Shown: positions 1 through 14,100 of the stretch, in pieces
Layout: each line of letters opens with the position of its first letter
How positions within the stretch are numbered: the stretch's first letter is position 1
Assembly (NCBI GenBank): GCA_022393335.1
Contig: JAJEKB010000543.1
Span: 237,675-301,674, forward strand
DNA length: 64,000 nt
Direction of reading: 5' to 3'
Source: Macrotrachela quadricornifera
Lineage: Eukaryota > Rotifera > Eurotatoria > Philodinida > Philodinidae
Position numbers and translations under genes: made by a program
The notes under the pieces: generated by a model
The model's input: only the letters and a program-made list of their open reading frames with translations
Told to the model about the DNA's origin: nothing
Database searches by the model: none

Positions 1-13
1 TTTTATTATTTAG

Positions 14-611
14 ATTCATGAATTAGAAAGTGAAAATGAATTAGAACAACATCGTCATCAAGAAACACTCAAAGAATTACGTAAAAATGATCGTCGTTTA
101 AAAGAACTTGTATTTCAAACAGAAGAAGATCGTAAAAATCAATTACGTATACAAGATCTTTCAGAAAAATTACAAGCTAAAATTAAAGTTTATAAACGTC
201 AAGTTGAAGAAGCTGGTAAAAAAACAAATAAATAATTCATTTTTTATTCATAAAATCTTTTTTTAGAGGAAATTGCTGCACTTAATTTAGCGAAATTTCG
301 TAAAGTTCAAACAGAACTTGGTAAATTAATTAATTAAAATGAATTTTTAAAATAAATATTTTTTTTTTCTATTTTTGTAGAAGAGTCAGCTGAACGCGCT
401 GATGTAGCTGAAAATCAACTTGGTAAATTACGAGCTAAGAATCGATCATCTGTTAGTGTTAGTCGTTCATCAGAGGCAGTAAGTTTAATTTTTTTATTAA
501 ACTAAAATAATAAATAACCATTTTTTCTTTCTATTCTAGCGTGAAATACGTGAAACAACAACAGTACGAGCCGCTTCAGCAATGCGTGCTGGTTCTGTTC
601 GTCAACGTTAA
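14..611 (+). CDS. Muscle-type myosin heavy chain, C-terminal end (partial)
   Basis: This is the 3' end of a conventional (class II) myosin heavy chain, the motor of thick filaments; only the tail tip is in the window. Four exons can be joined: 14-215, 267-320, 381-478 and 540-611, with GT-AG introns of 51-61 nt and consistent phases. The spliced tail reads as a heptad coiled coil carrying the highly conserved myosin signature [20 protein letters not shown], followed by [20 protein letters not shown] and [10 protein letters not shown]. It ends in a short non-helical Ser/Arg/Ala-rich tailpiece closing with SVRQR. The sequence before position 14 is the end of another intron (TTTAG). Family assignment is very firm; which muscle or non-muscle isoform it is cannot be told from the tail alone, though the tail tip looks like the invertebrate muscle type. 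Confidence 0.95.
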
Positions 612-1676
612 AAATAGAAAAAATATATATATTACTAAATTTATGAATGTAAACGTGAACAGGCATTCTTATTTAGATGTATGTTAGATGTTCATATCAT
701 TTTCATTTGATTTTCTTTTTGTGCAGTTGTTCACATGATACCCTATTTTCTTCTATATGCATTGTATGAAAAGATTTAATTAAATATAAAAATTTAACAT
801 GGATATTATTTATTTTTCTTATTTATATATATTCAATTATAATACCAAAGAAAAATATATCAATCAATGTATAAATATTATTATGAGTATAGATTATTGA
901 AATTTATCAATATGAATGGTAATAGTAATAGTAAGAAAGTAAAGAGATAAAAGAAAAATTTTCTATAAACACAATTTCTTTTGACTGTTGCTTACTTGAA
1001 TGGATTTGGGATCGAATACAGCTCATATTTGAACTCTACATCTTCATTTACTCGAGGAAGACCATTTTTCTCATAATTTGATTTTTATTGATTACTGCTC
1101 AACAATGAAGTTTCGAGTTCACCATAACAGAAAACCTCGAAGTAAAATATCTGTAATCCGAAGATGGAACTCTGATTGTGGGTCAATGAAACCGTTGACA
1201 TTATCGGAACCGCTTTCTGCATAATTATGTTTGCCATTTAGATGACTCCGCCTTCTTATTTGTTTATATATAATATACCATATTGTAGTTCGTAAAATTC
1301 TGTATCGATAGAAAAGTTTCCAACGACAACGCGTTATATCGGTCTTCTCATAGGAAAACCATAGGGATAAATCAAGATTTTTGTAATAACTCAGGAAGAG
1401 CTCGGCCAATCATGCTCATCTTCGAACTGACTCTGCTTCCGAAAATTATTGAGTAAACGAACGGACGGACACCAACCGATTCTATACTGTATTACTTTTT
1501 CACTACACAAAAAGTAGATAATACAATACAATGTCCGATTAGTTTCGTTGACATAGATAATAAACTTGTTTAGCTGAAAAATACTGATTCAACAAAAGAA
1601 TAATTAAGTATTTGCATAGACTATACATCAACAATAATTTTCAAGATTAAAACATCATTGATGGCTACACAATGTT

Positions 1677-2175
1677 CCAAAAGGTCCCAAGAAAAGTTTA
1701 AGTAAATATTCCTTGATACATTCAAGCGATTAAAGTGCTTCGTTTACAATATGATGATATATTCTTTGATGTTTTATTTCATACAATTTGATTTACAACA
1801 AATGTTCAAAATAATTCTTATCACTTGAAATACATAAAGTCATCATTTTTGAAATACTTGAAAAAATATTGCAGAAAGCTTGGATTTGTATTAATTGATA
1901 TCATTCATATATTTTCATTTTAAATTCAATCAAGATTTTATATTTGTCGTATTCATTTATCGATAAAGAATTTCGATAAAACTAATTTCATCAGTAGAAA
2001 ACAAATTCTCTTGATTATTGATGTTCATTCCGATCAAGTTTTCAGACAAATTATACTTTGTAGGCTAATATATTTATTTGAAATTATATAAAATAAAATT
2101 TAAAAGAATATACTATTATGCTGTAAAAGGACCACTTGAATCGCTTGAGTTGTATAAGAGATATTTATTTGAACT
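1677..2175. repeat. Diverged inverted repeat (foldback)
   Basis: The left arm, from about 1677 to 1800, contains CCAAGAAAAGTTTAAGTAAA and later TTCAAGCGATTAAAGTG. The right arm, about 2050-2175, read in reverse complement gives CCAAGAAAAGTTCAAATAAA and CTCAAGCGATTCAAGTGG. The arms are roughly 120 nt, imperfect, and enclose about 250 nt without coding content. It is probably an old MITE-like or foldback element. No target-site duplication could be seen by eye. Confidence 0.55.
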
Positions 2176-5100
2176 TTTCTTGGAGACTCCCTCTTAGATA
2201 AAGTTTTTTTATTAGATATTCATTATATGATGATATATTTTTAACTCTTTGATATAGTTGAAGAAATTCTCAGTCCAAATTTTTGATGTATAAAAATTAA
2301 TGATTAAAATATTGTGCATGAAATTAAATCTATTGTTATAGACGAAAACATCTAGTCAAAAGTATACTCATTTATGCACAACAATGAAATATAGTTGATG
2401 AGCAATAAAAATCCAATATGACAAGAAATGTCATTGATCAATAAAAAAATTATGTTCAAATTTGAATCTTATTCTTTATATTTTGAAATATGAAACTCAT
2501 AAAGTTTAAGATGTATAATCAAGAAAATTTGAAATTTTCCTAGGAAACATTAAAATTTAGAAACTTTTAATGATGAAATTTTATAACAAGGTCATAGTTA
2601 TTAATGAAACAATGCGATAAATGAAGAGAAATTATACTTATCAAAAAAACATACGGAAAAGAGTGAAGCAAAAGGATTATAATATTCAGTATATCTTATT
2701 GTGAAAGAAAGAAGAGCTTATGAGACATCGAAAATTTGTAATGCTGCATTATTTACCAGTTTACATTGATAGAACAGAAGAAAATATCAATTTTGGTATC
2801 CTTATCCAATGTAAAAGTAATAAAAACAGATGAAAAAAAAATATAATATTATGTTCTCTAATGAAATATACATAAATATAAAATTAAATACAGACATGCA
2901 ATAATGTATTTATGTTTTATCTTTAACACCCTTTGCGACCAAGACAGTTAGTCCTTGGAAATATTTTTAAACATCAATTTTTGCATTATTAAACATGCGA
3001 AATAGAATGCAGGAATGGATTTACATAAAGGAATTATTTAATAGGAATATAAGAGAATAAATAAGCTCTGTGTATATATCATATTTTATTTTTCATTAGA
3101 ATCTAGAAACTTTTCGATATTATTCTTGTATAATCGTTATTATTATTGTTATTAATATATATACTCTCTTACATTTTTCTTCAAATTTCTCACTTTTTTT
3201 GTTCTTATTAACCTGCTGCAACGCATATATGTTCATAGTTTTTAATAAATTATAATAAATGATGCGACTACCTTGAGAATAAGGATTAATTCTATTTACT
3301 CAGATTTGAATATCTTATGATATTATAGACATATTTTTCACCTTAGTATGTTAGCCTTCATGCTACATTGTTTAAGTAAAATTACTATGTCCTTCTTCTT
3401 GCGAAATCCACTGATTATTTTCATACGTATTAAGGAAAAAGAATGGGATATAAAAATATGTATTGCGTATTTCAGTAGAAAAGAAAGGATACATTTACTA
3501 CTGTTTTCAAAAAAAAAAATTGCATACCTTGCTTTGAAGGTATCTCTTTACATACACATTCAATGAAACTATTTTACGTTTCAGATAATAGGCCACAAAG
3601 AGTATTATATTCAATTATAATCTAAATCTTTATTTATTCATCCATGGAAGAAATAATAATATATCATCACTCTTTCAAAAAACAGTGCACAATTTATTAT
3701 AGCATTAATATAAATATTTTAGAAGTATTTCTTGAAAAACCGTTCAAGTTCTTTGATAATTTTTATATTTTCTATTTTTGACTTGATATTTCATACTTAT
3801 TGAGATATTTTCGGTATGATTTAGATTTATGCTGAAAACTGATAAGCCTATTGTTTTTACTAGGTATTGTCTGATTATTATTAGGTATGTATAGTTTATA
3901 AGTCTTTTTTCTTTGATATTAAAGGTATATTATTAACAAGTTCTTCAATACTCAGCTAGATTTATTTATTTTAATCTATCGATATTGTGACGAGAGAGTT
4001 TCCATATAAATCATAGTTTTCTACTTCATAACACTAGCTAGTTTTATGGTTTTGCTTCAATAATAAAATATAAATAGATAAGAGTTAATTTAAGAAGGAC
4101 AGGATGACATATCTTCGTTTTTATATACTCAAAACGAAAACAATTGCACATCGAGTAAATTATTTCTTTTTCCAACTGATGAAGAATTACCACCGGAAAA
4201 ATGAAGTCTGTAACTATTTCATAAAATGCAAAAAGCATTCGAAAAAAAAGGAATCTTTTTTTCATGCAAGTCTTTTTTTTGCAAACAGCTGTATATTATA
4301 ATTATGTTTTCATCATCGATATTATTTTCTAAATTTTTATAATAATTGCAAACATAAAGTTATCTGAAGAACTTTTTAAAATATTATTTTAAATTATATC
4401 TTCATACATAATTTTTTTAACAAAACATAATATGAAAAATGTCGCATGTTTTTTTGATTCAGTACCTTAATAATATTATAGAGTAGACAAAGATAAAATG
4501 ATCACTTAGATAAAACCATTAATATTAGAAAAAAGGCGCGCACATTTTTATTTATTATTATACGGTTGTTAATGAGAATGCATAAGAATAGTATTTAAAA
4601 AAAGAGAAAATTATATTCACCTTGATATATGATTAGTCATATTGTTTATGTGATTTTATTAATATACGTATATTTAGTATTGAATGATAAAAAAGGTATA
4701 CGAAAGTAAGAAAATATTTGTATCTATCGAGAATAATTAAACTTCTATAAATTTTATTATAATAATGTATCGAAAAACTTATTTATAGTTAATGTATTTC
4801 ATTTTGCGACGTAATAGGATCAATAATTCATCATTATTCGAGTTAGTGTATTTTTAGCGCTAATTGTAGGTAAATATAACTATTGGGCATGACTAATATA
4901 TTCATATTACTTTTTATTTTTATAGTGCACAGCATTAACACAAATGCCTACATATATATCTATTTATAGTATATTTTTGCTTTCGTATGTTGTACAGTTA
5001 TATAAGTCTGACTTGCTCATATAAGCTTTTACGATGTTTTATCAATGTTATTCATGCATGAATGAGATTATATATCGATTTAGGCAATAGTCGCTACTTC

Positions 5101-5278
5101 AGAAAGCAATCATTATATTTATTTATTCTGTCCAATCCTTATTTTTTTTTTTATTCTACTCATTATATATATATATATACATATATCATCAATACCTTGT
5201 GTGTTTACGATTTTTATCTTTCAAACTATCGTTTTTATTTCTACTAATGCGTATTAATGACTGTTATATAAATCACAA

Positions 5279-6175
5279 GGCGAAATATTTGACCCTTTTT
5301 AAAACACTTTGTAAGATATTGAAGACTCCATTTTAGACTCATTGAATACAAGGCTTTTTGCTTTATAAGACAGTCGATCTTGTTTTTCAAACAAGTTTTT
5401 CTTATCAGTGAAAAATTGAAAAGACTGGCAGATGCTCAATTACGCACCTACGATTTTCTATTATTTTTTTTGGATATTTATCAATTTATATACTTTATAC
5501 ATCAAGTTCCATGATAAATGTTAAGTATTTAGCATCAATAGATGGATAATGTTTTGCCCTACTTTTTGAAGGCTCCGGATGGTGTTGTTCAAACGTGAAA
5601 TGGTTGCCACTAATATTCGGAGAGATTTCGTTTTAAATGTGCTTTCAAACATCGCGTTCTCAATAGCCACCTGTGATCTACGAACACTTTATTATTATAC
5701 TGTCAAAGGTAGAATTTAATCCTGAATAAAGTAATGTAACATATAAACTGAATACTGAAAACCTTTAGTCTGTCTCTAATTAAAAACAAACAATAACTTA
5801 GAGAGGTGTCAGAAAAGGGTCTTTTACATTTTTTTACACTTACTACTGAAAAAATTGTTTCTCCAAATTTTTTTTGTAGAATTGTGAAATTTTTCAAGAT
5901 ATCGAATTTCATGACGTATTTTGTAGAATATTTCGAATGTTAACAAAACTGTTATTTAAAAATATTTTCACTAATAATTGTTCTAGTTCTTGACATTTGC
6001 GGTTGGCTAGTTGAGCATCTGCCAGTTTTTTTAATTTTTTACCGATATGAAAAACTTGTTTGAAAACCAAGACCGATCGTCTTGTAGAGTGAAAATTTCT
6101 CTATCGAATGGATCTAAAATGTAATCTTTAATATCTTGTGAAATGCTATATAAAGAAGAAAATATTTTGTTTCGT
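5279..6175. repeat. Non-autonomous inverted-repeat element, about 0.9 kb
   Basis: Two inverted arms of roughly 170 nt flank about 550 nt of non-coding sequence. The inner ends are the best preserved: the left arm ends in ACTGGCAGATGCTCAA and the right arm begins with TTGAGCATCTGCCAGT. Further out the arms still match (TTTTTCAAACAAGTTTTTC on the left, its near-complement around 6052-6070; GTAAGATATTGAAGA and TCTTTAATATCTTGTG near the outer ends). No transposase fragment is visible between the arms, so this looks like a MITE or solo foldback. Confidence 0.75.
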
Positions 6176-6229
6176 TCTTTATACACTATCCATTAATAAG
6201 AATAAATGAAATATTAATATATAGAGACA

Positions 6230-6390
6230 GACGCCGTCCGTATAGGGTCAAATTTTCCGCTCCAGTTAGAATTTTCAAAAATTTCTAGCTATGGTGTTTC
6301 ACACAGAACCATGCTCTGATTACTTTTAACTAGAAAATTTAGAAAATTTCGACTGGGGTGAAAAAGTTAACCTTATACAGACAAGCCCTT
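6230..6390. repeat. Short inverted-repeat element (MITE-like hairpin)
   Basis: An approximately 160-nt near-palindrome. The left end CCGTCCGTATAGGGTCAA corresponds to the complement of the right end TTAACCTTATACAGACAAG, and the inner parts (CCAGTTAGAATTTTC against GAAAATTTCGACTGG) also pair. The loop is short (around AGCTATGGTG). It is distinct in sequence from the larger element just upstream. Confidence 0.6.
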
Positions 6391-8161
6391 TCTTTATATT
6401 TTTTTTCTATTCTCTATATTACCTTTACAAATGGTTAAAATAGATTTATCAAATGTCTCTTTCGATTTATAACATCAGCTTTATCATGTTTTTTATTCTT
6501 CAATTCATAAAAATTATGTTAACAATTTTTGTTTTATATATATATCCTGCAATTATATTTCTTCTTTATCTCTTGATAAAGAATACATGTTACATGTATC
6601 CTTTTCAATTGATATTTACATATAGCATTGTATGAAATTTAATCATAAGACAAATCATAAATTGGAAGACTTCAAAAACTTCATAAAATTTCTTTGAACT
6701 GGAAAAGATTGCAAGTCTTACTTTATTAAGTTTCACTTCGTCAGCTTGTGAAAATGCGATCGCCACCCTAATATATTGTATAGAGCTGAAAGCTGCAGCT
6801 CTTACTGCGGATGACTCGTTTTTTAAAATAACTATTTTTATTACCATATTAGAAAACACCTCTATAGATAAAAAACACACCATTTTTTAGGGTTTTTTGA
6901 GTCGCTGGACTCGTCATCCGTCTTTTTTGCTTAAAAAGAATATTAATAAAAGAGGTCATGAGAGAGGTTAGCATTGAAAACAACCTTTCATACAAAAAGG
7001 ATTACATAAAAAGAAAGAGAGTTTACCAAAAATCTTTGGAGATGAATTAAATTATTTTTTGACCCTTATTTAGTGCATATCTCAGTCAAATCATACAGTA
7101 TAGAACTGGAAATTTTACCATAGCCTTCACATTACAACTCCAACATATTCTGAAAATTTTAAGTGATCTTCATGCAGCTGGCCCTATGGTCGATTTTTGA
7201 GGGAGAGAGGGAGTGTGATGGTGCGATGTGTCGTTGTCAAGACGGAGAACTTTATACGAAAACGAAACAATATATATCTACTGCTTCCCATATCTTCTCT
7301 TATACCTACATCGCGTTCCTACACATCCTTCCCTACTCAAAATCAAAGGCGAACAATGAAAAGTATAAAAGAAGGAAAAAGAAATGTACGAGGAATATGA
7401 ATGAAAATACAATAAACATGAAGGAGACAAAGATATATCATGAGCAATCGCCATGACGATCGTCCTTGTATTATTACATTATATCTAATCTTTTTTTTTC
7501 TTTGCGTCTTTTATTACTTTGTTCTTTCTTTCCTCTTGATTGATCATGTTCATGCGTATTATTATCATCTAGTTGCATTTTCAAGCGTTTTATATTTATA
7601 AGAGTATTATTATTATTGTGAGAGTAAGACTTTGATTCTATTTAGTGTGAGTATTCTAGTTGTATAGCACACATATACACGTATCATTATGTTATATACA
7701 TTTGATTCTCTCTCATACACATCATTGAGAGAGGATTTCTCTTATTTTATTGATATTGATTTATCTGGCATTGAATTTGCCGTACATTTTGACATCCTAG
7801 GAGTAAAGACCTTAAGAAGATCTATCGTTTGTTTCTTACCATATATATTGTGCTAGTAATAATCAAACAGATGTTTCACAAATAAATTTTATAAATAAAA
7901 ATATAATTTATCTATGCTTTCGTTCTTTATTTTAATAAATTAGATTAAAATTGTTTGTAAACACTTAGTTTAATATGATTTCTATTTATGTTTCGAAGTT
8001 TTTTTTAGATGATTATATTTTGAATAATATTTATTAACAAAATTTATTTAAACAATTATAATTATTGAATATTAAAAATATCGAAATTTCTTATTATTTT
8101 TAATATACATAAAGAAAAGATTTTTGATTAAAATAAAATTTTAAAATCTTAAAAAAAATAA

Positions 8162-11100
8162 ATGTCGTTTACATCAGTAAATGTGCCAACATTATTGGCA
8201 AATGATGATAATATGAAAGATTTTCTTAGTTTTGTATACACACATGAATTACTTCTTAAACAATATGGTGCAATTAAAATAATACCACCTGTTATATTAA
8301 ACGAAACTTTTGAAAAGCCAGAAATTAAATTAATATTACCTTCAACTATTCAACAGATTAAAAAATCAAATTCAAATGATTTTATTTATTCTATTGATAC
8401 AGTACCTTATATTAATGAAAATATATCAAAACAATCATTAAATGAAGATTTTTTTTGTTTATTATTATCAAATCAATTTGATAAACAACAACAATTATCA
8501 AGTATGTCTATTATGCCTAATCATAGTCTATTTCCAAAACAGACTTATAATAATGATTTTAATATTCATCAATTACCTCGTCAATCACTTCTTAAATTAT
8601 GTAATAATACAATTCTTAATCAATTTGTTCCAACATTAACTCATACATATGGACCATGTACAATATTTCCATTAAGTTCTTCTCGTCAACGTCTTTTTTC
8701 TTTTAATTATCATCATGAAGGTGGTGATCATTATTGGTATATTATACCAGCTAGTGAACGAAAAATTCTTGAAGGTATATTTCAACAATTAACACCTTCA
8801 ATATGTTTTGAACATAGATCTATATTAATGAATCCTTTAATTTTTGATAAATATAATATTCGTTATTATCAAATTACACAAAAACCTAATGAAATTGTTA
8901 TTCTATCAGCTGGTGCTTTATCTCAAAGTTTTACTAATAATGAAAGTTGGAGTGAAACAATTCATTTTGCATTACCTAGTTGGATTAATGATGGACATGC
9001 AAATGCTGGAATATTCTGTACGTGTAATACAGATAAAAATTCATTAGAAAATATAATTGATACAAATTTATTTGATAAAATACTTATAGAAGAATATGTT
9101 GTTAGTAGTCTTAATATTTTTATTGATAATGAATCTTCATCTAATACAGGTTATTTTATAAAATAAATAAATATATGATTTATTAATTGAATTATTTTTT
9201 CTTTTTTAGATGAAGAAAATATGGAAGTAAATGAAAATAAATTATCAAATTCAAAATCTGTTTCTTTTAATTATTGTGCATTTAAAATAGAAAATATCGA
9301 TGATAATGGAAATCAAATACCATGCAAAATATCAAAGTAATGATTTATTATTATTATTTTTAATATATTCAACATGATCAATCTCACCATATTTTAATAA
9401 GAAATTCAATTGAAAAAATATTTTCTTTTTCTATTTTCGCAATAAAACAGTATTTGTGTACACTAAGCAAAAGAAGTCGGAATTCCATCTTTTTCTATCT
9501 TGTTTCAATTGGATAGTATGCGAAAGAAAGAGAGTACTAAAGTTTTAAAAATTATATAGTTTGTCAAGAAAAGAGCTATTCATATGATATTACCAATAAG
9601 AGATAGAAAAGAATAAGTCAGTATAGAATGAAAAGGCTAATGTATGTATTTTTCGAAAGATAATATAAAATCATATCCTGTCGAATATATTAAATTATAA
9701 AAATATGATTTAAATATTTATATTTTATATTTTATATAGAGAAAACAATTTGAGAGTAGACTCAAACAATAATACATATGTTACACCATCAAATCAATGG
9801 CAAACATCAGTAAAATCAATCGATGATTTTTATGAAGAAAAAATATCAAAAAGTAGCAATGAATCATGTTATTTATCTTCTCAAGAAATTTTGAATGTAT
9901 TAACTAATACTCCAAATAAAGTTAGATCAATAGGAACTCAAATTGATGAACAATTCGATGCTCATAAATATAATATATCAGTATGTACATTGACTCGATT
10001 TTTTTTTAATTTAAGAATTTCAAATTATTTTCAAAAAAAAAATAAAAGATAGAATTTTATTTTCTCTATTTAGAATCATCAACCATTTCCTGAGAAAAGT
10101 ACACAAATGAACTATATTCAAGGTATAAAATCTTTAGAAGACAAAATTACAAGCAAAATTGAGTGTTGTTCTACAATTTTATTAATGTCTGGTATAAGAA
10201 ATGATGTAACTAGAACTGAGATACGAAGATATTTTGCTAACTGTGCCTCAGTCAAACTGAAGCATAATTATTTACCACCATATAATAAGTACGTTAATAA
10301 TCCTCATATAGTTTTTATTTTTAATTAATATTTATAGTTATGCATTTATTAAATTTCGTACACCTCGAGAAGCTGAATTTCATCGAAGACGACCTATTAA
10401 TTATAATATTTTTGGATATAATTGTCATATTGAATATTCTAAGAAAAATTCTCATTTATTAAATGAGCAGTATGATAATGCAATATGGAATGTTATAGTT
10501 AGACAAATACCTGAAAATGTCACTGAAGAATATTTACAGAAATTATTTGTTCATTGTGAATCTATGAAATTTACTCCAGCACGTGCTGTTTTTAATAAAA
10601 AAACAAGTATTAATCCAAATGCTAAAAATAAAGTATTATGGGGGTAAGTTTTACTATGCACATAGATATTTTCTCAAAATGTATTTATGTAGTGTATGAA
10701 TAGATTCTTCTAAAACTTTCAACGGTAGTCAAACAGATGCTATAGATTATAGCGAAAGCGAGACTTCTCCTAAAGTACGGTTCCATAAACTAACAGATTT
10801 TGTGATTTGAACGTGTATCGTTTTTATACTATATCGAGTAATTATCTTACATTATCAGAATTAGAATAATTGTTGAGATATGAAAAGTATCTTCTTAGAA
10901 AAGACCTCTAGTAATAGTATTTGACGAAATGTGTATCAACTTCAACCACAATATGTCTGAGAAATAAATGACATATCATAGTCTATCAAACTTCTATCAT
11001 TAATGGTGTTTTCACCTAATTTTCGCATTTTCTTAATAATAGCTTCTCTGATTGACTTGAAATTTTGTTTTAAGTAAATACTTGTCAACGTTTATCTTTA

Positions 11101-14100
11101 AGATCAAATAGAAGTTACGAGCTGAGAAGGTGATACTAAGCTGTTTTCTCTCTTAAAAATCAAGAAGACATCCTATTAAGCTCAAACTACGACTATAAAA
11201 TCTTGATTCAAAATGAAATACATAACTTTTCTCCCTTTTCTTTAAAGCAGACCTTTTAGGATAGAACACATTTCATGTGCATAAGTAAAACAACTCCAAG
11301 TTATTTAAATGTGTCAATGAAAGTGGAGTATTTACTTCTATTTTGATTGAAGAGAAGACGAGCTAATTATTAATTATTATATTTAGGCACTCTATCGCAT
11401 GTGCAACCTTATATATAGAGAACTTTCGATATTGCTCGTATTCAGTAGAATAATTTTATCGAATACTAGTGGCAATTCTTTTTGCATATTACTGTAAAAG
11501 TAACTTTTTAGGGAGTAGCTACACAGGATTCATATGACTTTTCAAGACATATAAGGATCATCATTAAGTAACCTTTAAAAATTTAGAGAGGCCACTCCTA
11601 TAGAATCCGTGAAAAATTTTACTATCCATCCGTAGATATCTCTTGAGAAATTTTAAGGACTACTCCCAGATAGCTTTTAGAAAATGAAATCGACGTATAC
11701 GGAGTTCGTAGGCGTCCATATTTTGCCATTTTACATGGTTATATACTGAAATCGTTTATCTTTGAGATTGTCTACGAAGCAATGCGTGCACGAAGGAAAA
11801 CAAAGACAGTAACTCAGCGTTTTTCCTTCACGCATCACTCTATTTCCCCATATATGACGCAAAGATGAATGATCGATTATACGTGATCATGTACATTATC
11901 GTTTTTCTCCATATACGGTCATTTACGATTGTGCTTAACTGATCTGAGAAATTTTAGACGATATCCCAAAGTTGTTCTTAAAATTTTGTAAGGATCACCC
12001 TTTAATATCCTCTTTATAAATAATGTAACAGCCCTTCTTTTAATTCTACAATCCAAATTTTCAATAATTTTCATATCGTTTCACACTGTAAAATCGATAT
12101 TACTACTTGAATGTGAAAATAAAATTTTTGTTACATGTAGCGCCAATGAACATGCAACTTAATTTAAGTTAACAATAGGGGTGCTATTTTCCTGTTAAAG
12201 TTAAATAAATTTAACTTATTTCTTTTTCATCATCTATTAAATCATAAATTAAGTTACATTAAATTATTTTATCTCTTTGAGTCTTTATAACTTTTTGCGA
12301 ACTACGTATCAGGGATACTCGTAGATCCTCAAGTACTATATTACGCGAGCATTCTTAGGTCCTCAACTACTATGTGTTGGCGTATCCTTAGGTCCTTAAC
12401 TACTATATATTGGGGTACCCTTAGGCCCTAATGGCTATATTATGGGAATGTCCGTAGGTCCTCAACTGTTATACTGTAGGGGTATCCTTGGGTTCTCAAC
12501 ATGCTATACTCTGGTGGTATCCTTGGGTCCTCAACTGCTATACTATAGGGATGCCCTTGGGTTCTCAACTGCTACACTCTGGTAGTACCCTTGGATCCTT
12601 AAGTTGTATACTATAGGAGTACCCTTGGATTCTCAACTGGTATACTATAAAGGTACTCTTGGATCCTCAACTGCTATACTATAGGTGTTCCCTTGGATTC
12701 TCATCTACTATACTATGAGAGCACCCTTAGATCCCCAACTTAGGGATAGCACCATGTTAGCTCGTGTTGTTCGAGCTGTACGAAAGTTTATTTTTAAAAG
12801 AATAATAATATAATATAATCATACACACACACGTATATATAACAACAGGAAGAAAGCCATGGAGGCATAACAAAAAAGATTAAAAGGAAAAGGAGAAGAG
12901 AGAAGATATCAATGATATCATAGATATATAGAAGATGATATATGTTCGAGAGGTGGATGATGATATGATATCATCGCTAACACACCATATATTTACTTTG
13001 CTAGTAACCAGGTACCTATCGTAAAACGCTGGTCGCTGCGGTCACTTTTCTATTAGTGAAAAAAAGGGCCAATCAGATGGCAGCAAATTGTAATTCGCTT
13101 TTTTCATGAATAACCGTGGAAGACTCTATATGGAGTTGTAGGGCACCCTTAATAACCTCAAATTGGCCCGAACAATTCTATAATGCATCCTTATCTTGAT
13201 GGAGAAAAAACGCCTCGAAATCTGATTGGCCTATTTTTCGATTAATAGACAAGCGGACGCAGCGACCAGTAATTTATGATAGGTACTTATTTATCAGTAA
13301 GGTAAATACATGGTGCCGTTCCTACCTTGAGGACATAAGGGTACTATCATAGTATAGCAGTTGGTAACCCAAGGGGTACCCCCATAGTATAGCGTATGCC
13401 CCATATATAATACATGAGGACCTAATCGTACCTCTGATATATAATAGTTGAGGGCCTAAGGGTGCTCGCGTAATATAGTACTTGAGGATCTACGAGTATC
13501 CCTGATATGTAGTTTTCAAAAAGTTATAAAGACTCAAAGAGATAAAATAATTTAATGTAACTTAATTTATGAGTTAATGAATTATGATAAAGAAATAAGT
13601 TAAATTTATTTTAAATTTAAATTTTGGAAAAAGATTAGTTAATTTATATTATATTTAAATTGCTGATAATTTAATTTATGCATAAATTAAATTAAAATTA
13701 AATATAAATCGACACTCCTAGTTGCCAATAAAGATACAAAAATCTAGCTACTTAAAGGAGAATATTTCTTTACGTAGAAGCTTGGTAAAAAATAATTATT
13801 TTATCTAATACATTTTTAAGTAATTATTTGTATCTTTCGATATTGTATACAGCCGTTGGAAAGACGTTCTAGAACAACTGTCATTCTATTCACCTGTTAA
13901 TTCAATGTATAGATTTCCTATTTTGTTTTCGTTTTGTAAAGTATATTATTCAATACGTTAAAAAATTTGAAAATACCATTTTTTATTCAATTACGCTTGT
14001 TCTTCAAAACGAGCAGGAAAAAAATTTAATCTTGCCTTATTTGTAGTAGATTTTGAAAAACGTCTTAGTGACCATTGAGATTTTTTATTAAAAGACTATC

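Larger units (their letters stand above)
612..8161. other. Long intergenic region without a supported gene
   Basis: This 7.5-kb stretch lies between the myosin 3' end and the JmjC/RRM gene. It is very AT-rich, with stops in all frames; the few ORFs of 60-97 codons show no family resemblance, no splice continuity and no codon bias like the real genes. What it does contain is three inverted-repeat structures (1677-2175, 5279-6175 and 6230-6390), listed separately, and short AT microsatellites (for example near 5166-5185). Confidence 0.7.

Noticed and set aside
1119..1409. 96-codon minus-strand ORF
   Set aside because: No recognisable domain, no neighbouring exons and non-coding-like codon use; retained only as part of the intergenic description.
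7163..7456. 97-codon plus-strand ORF upstream of the JmjC/RRM gene
   Set aside because: Overlaps a second ORF in another frame, has no family features and lies in purine-rich flanking sequence.
8442..9047. Two ORFs of 65-67 codons inside exon 1 of the JmjC/RRM gene
   Set aside because: Out-of-frame shadows of the AT-rich coding exon.
9150..9166. Stop codon reached by reading through the first donor of the JmjC/RRM gene
   Set aside because: A GT donor at 9150 and an acceptor at 9209 restore the frame, and the following exons keep phase to the end of RRM2.
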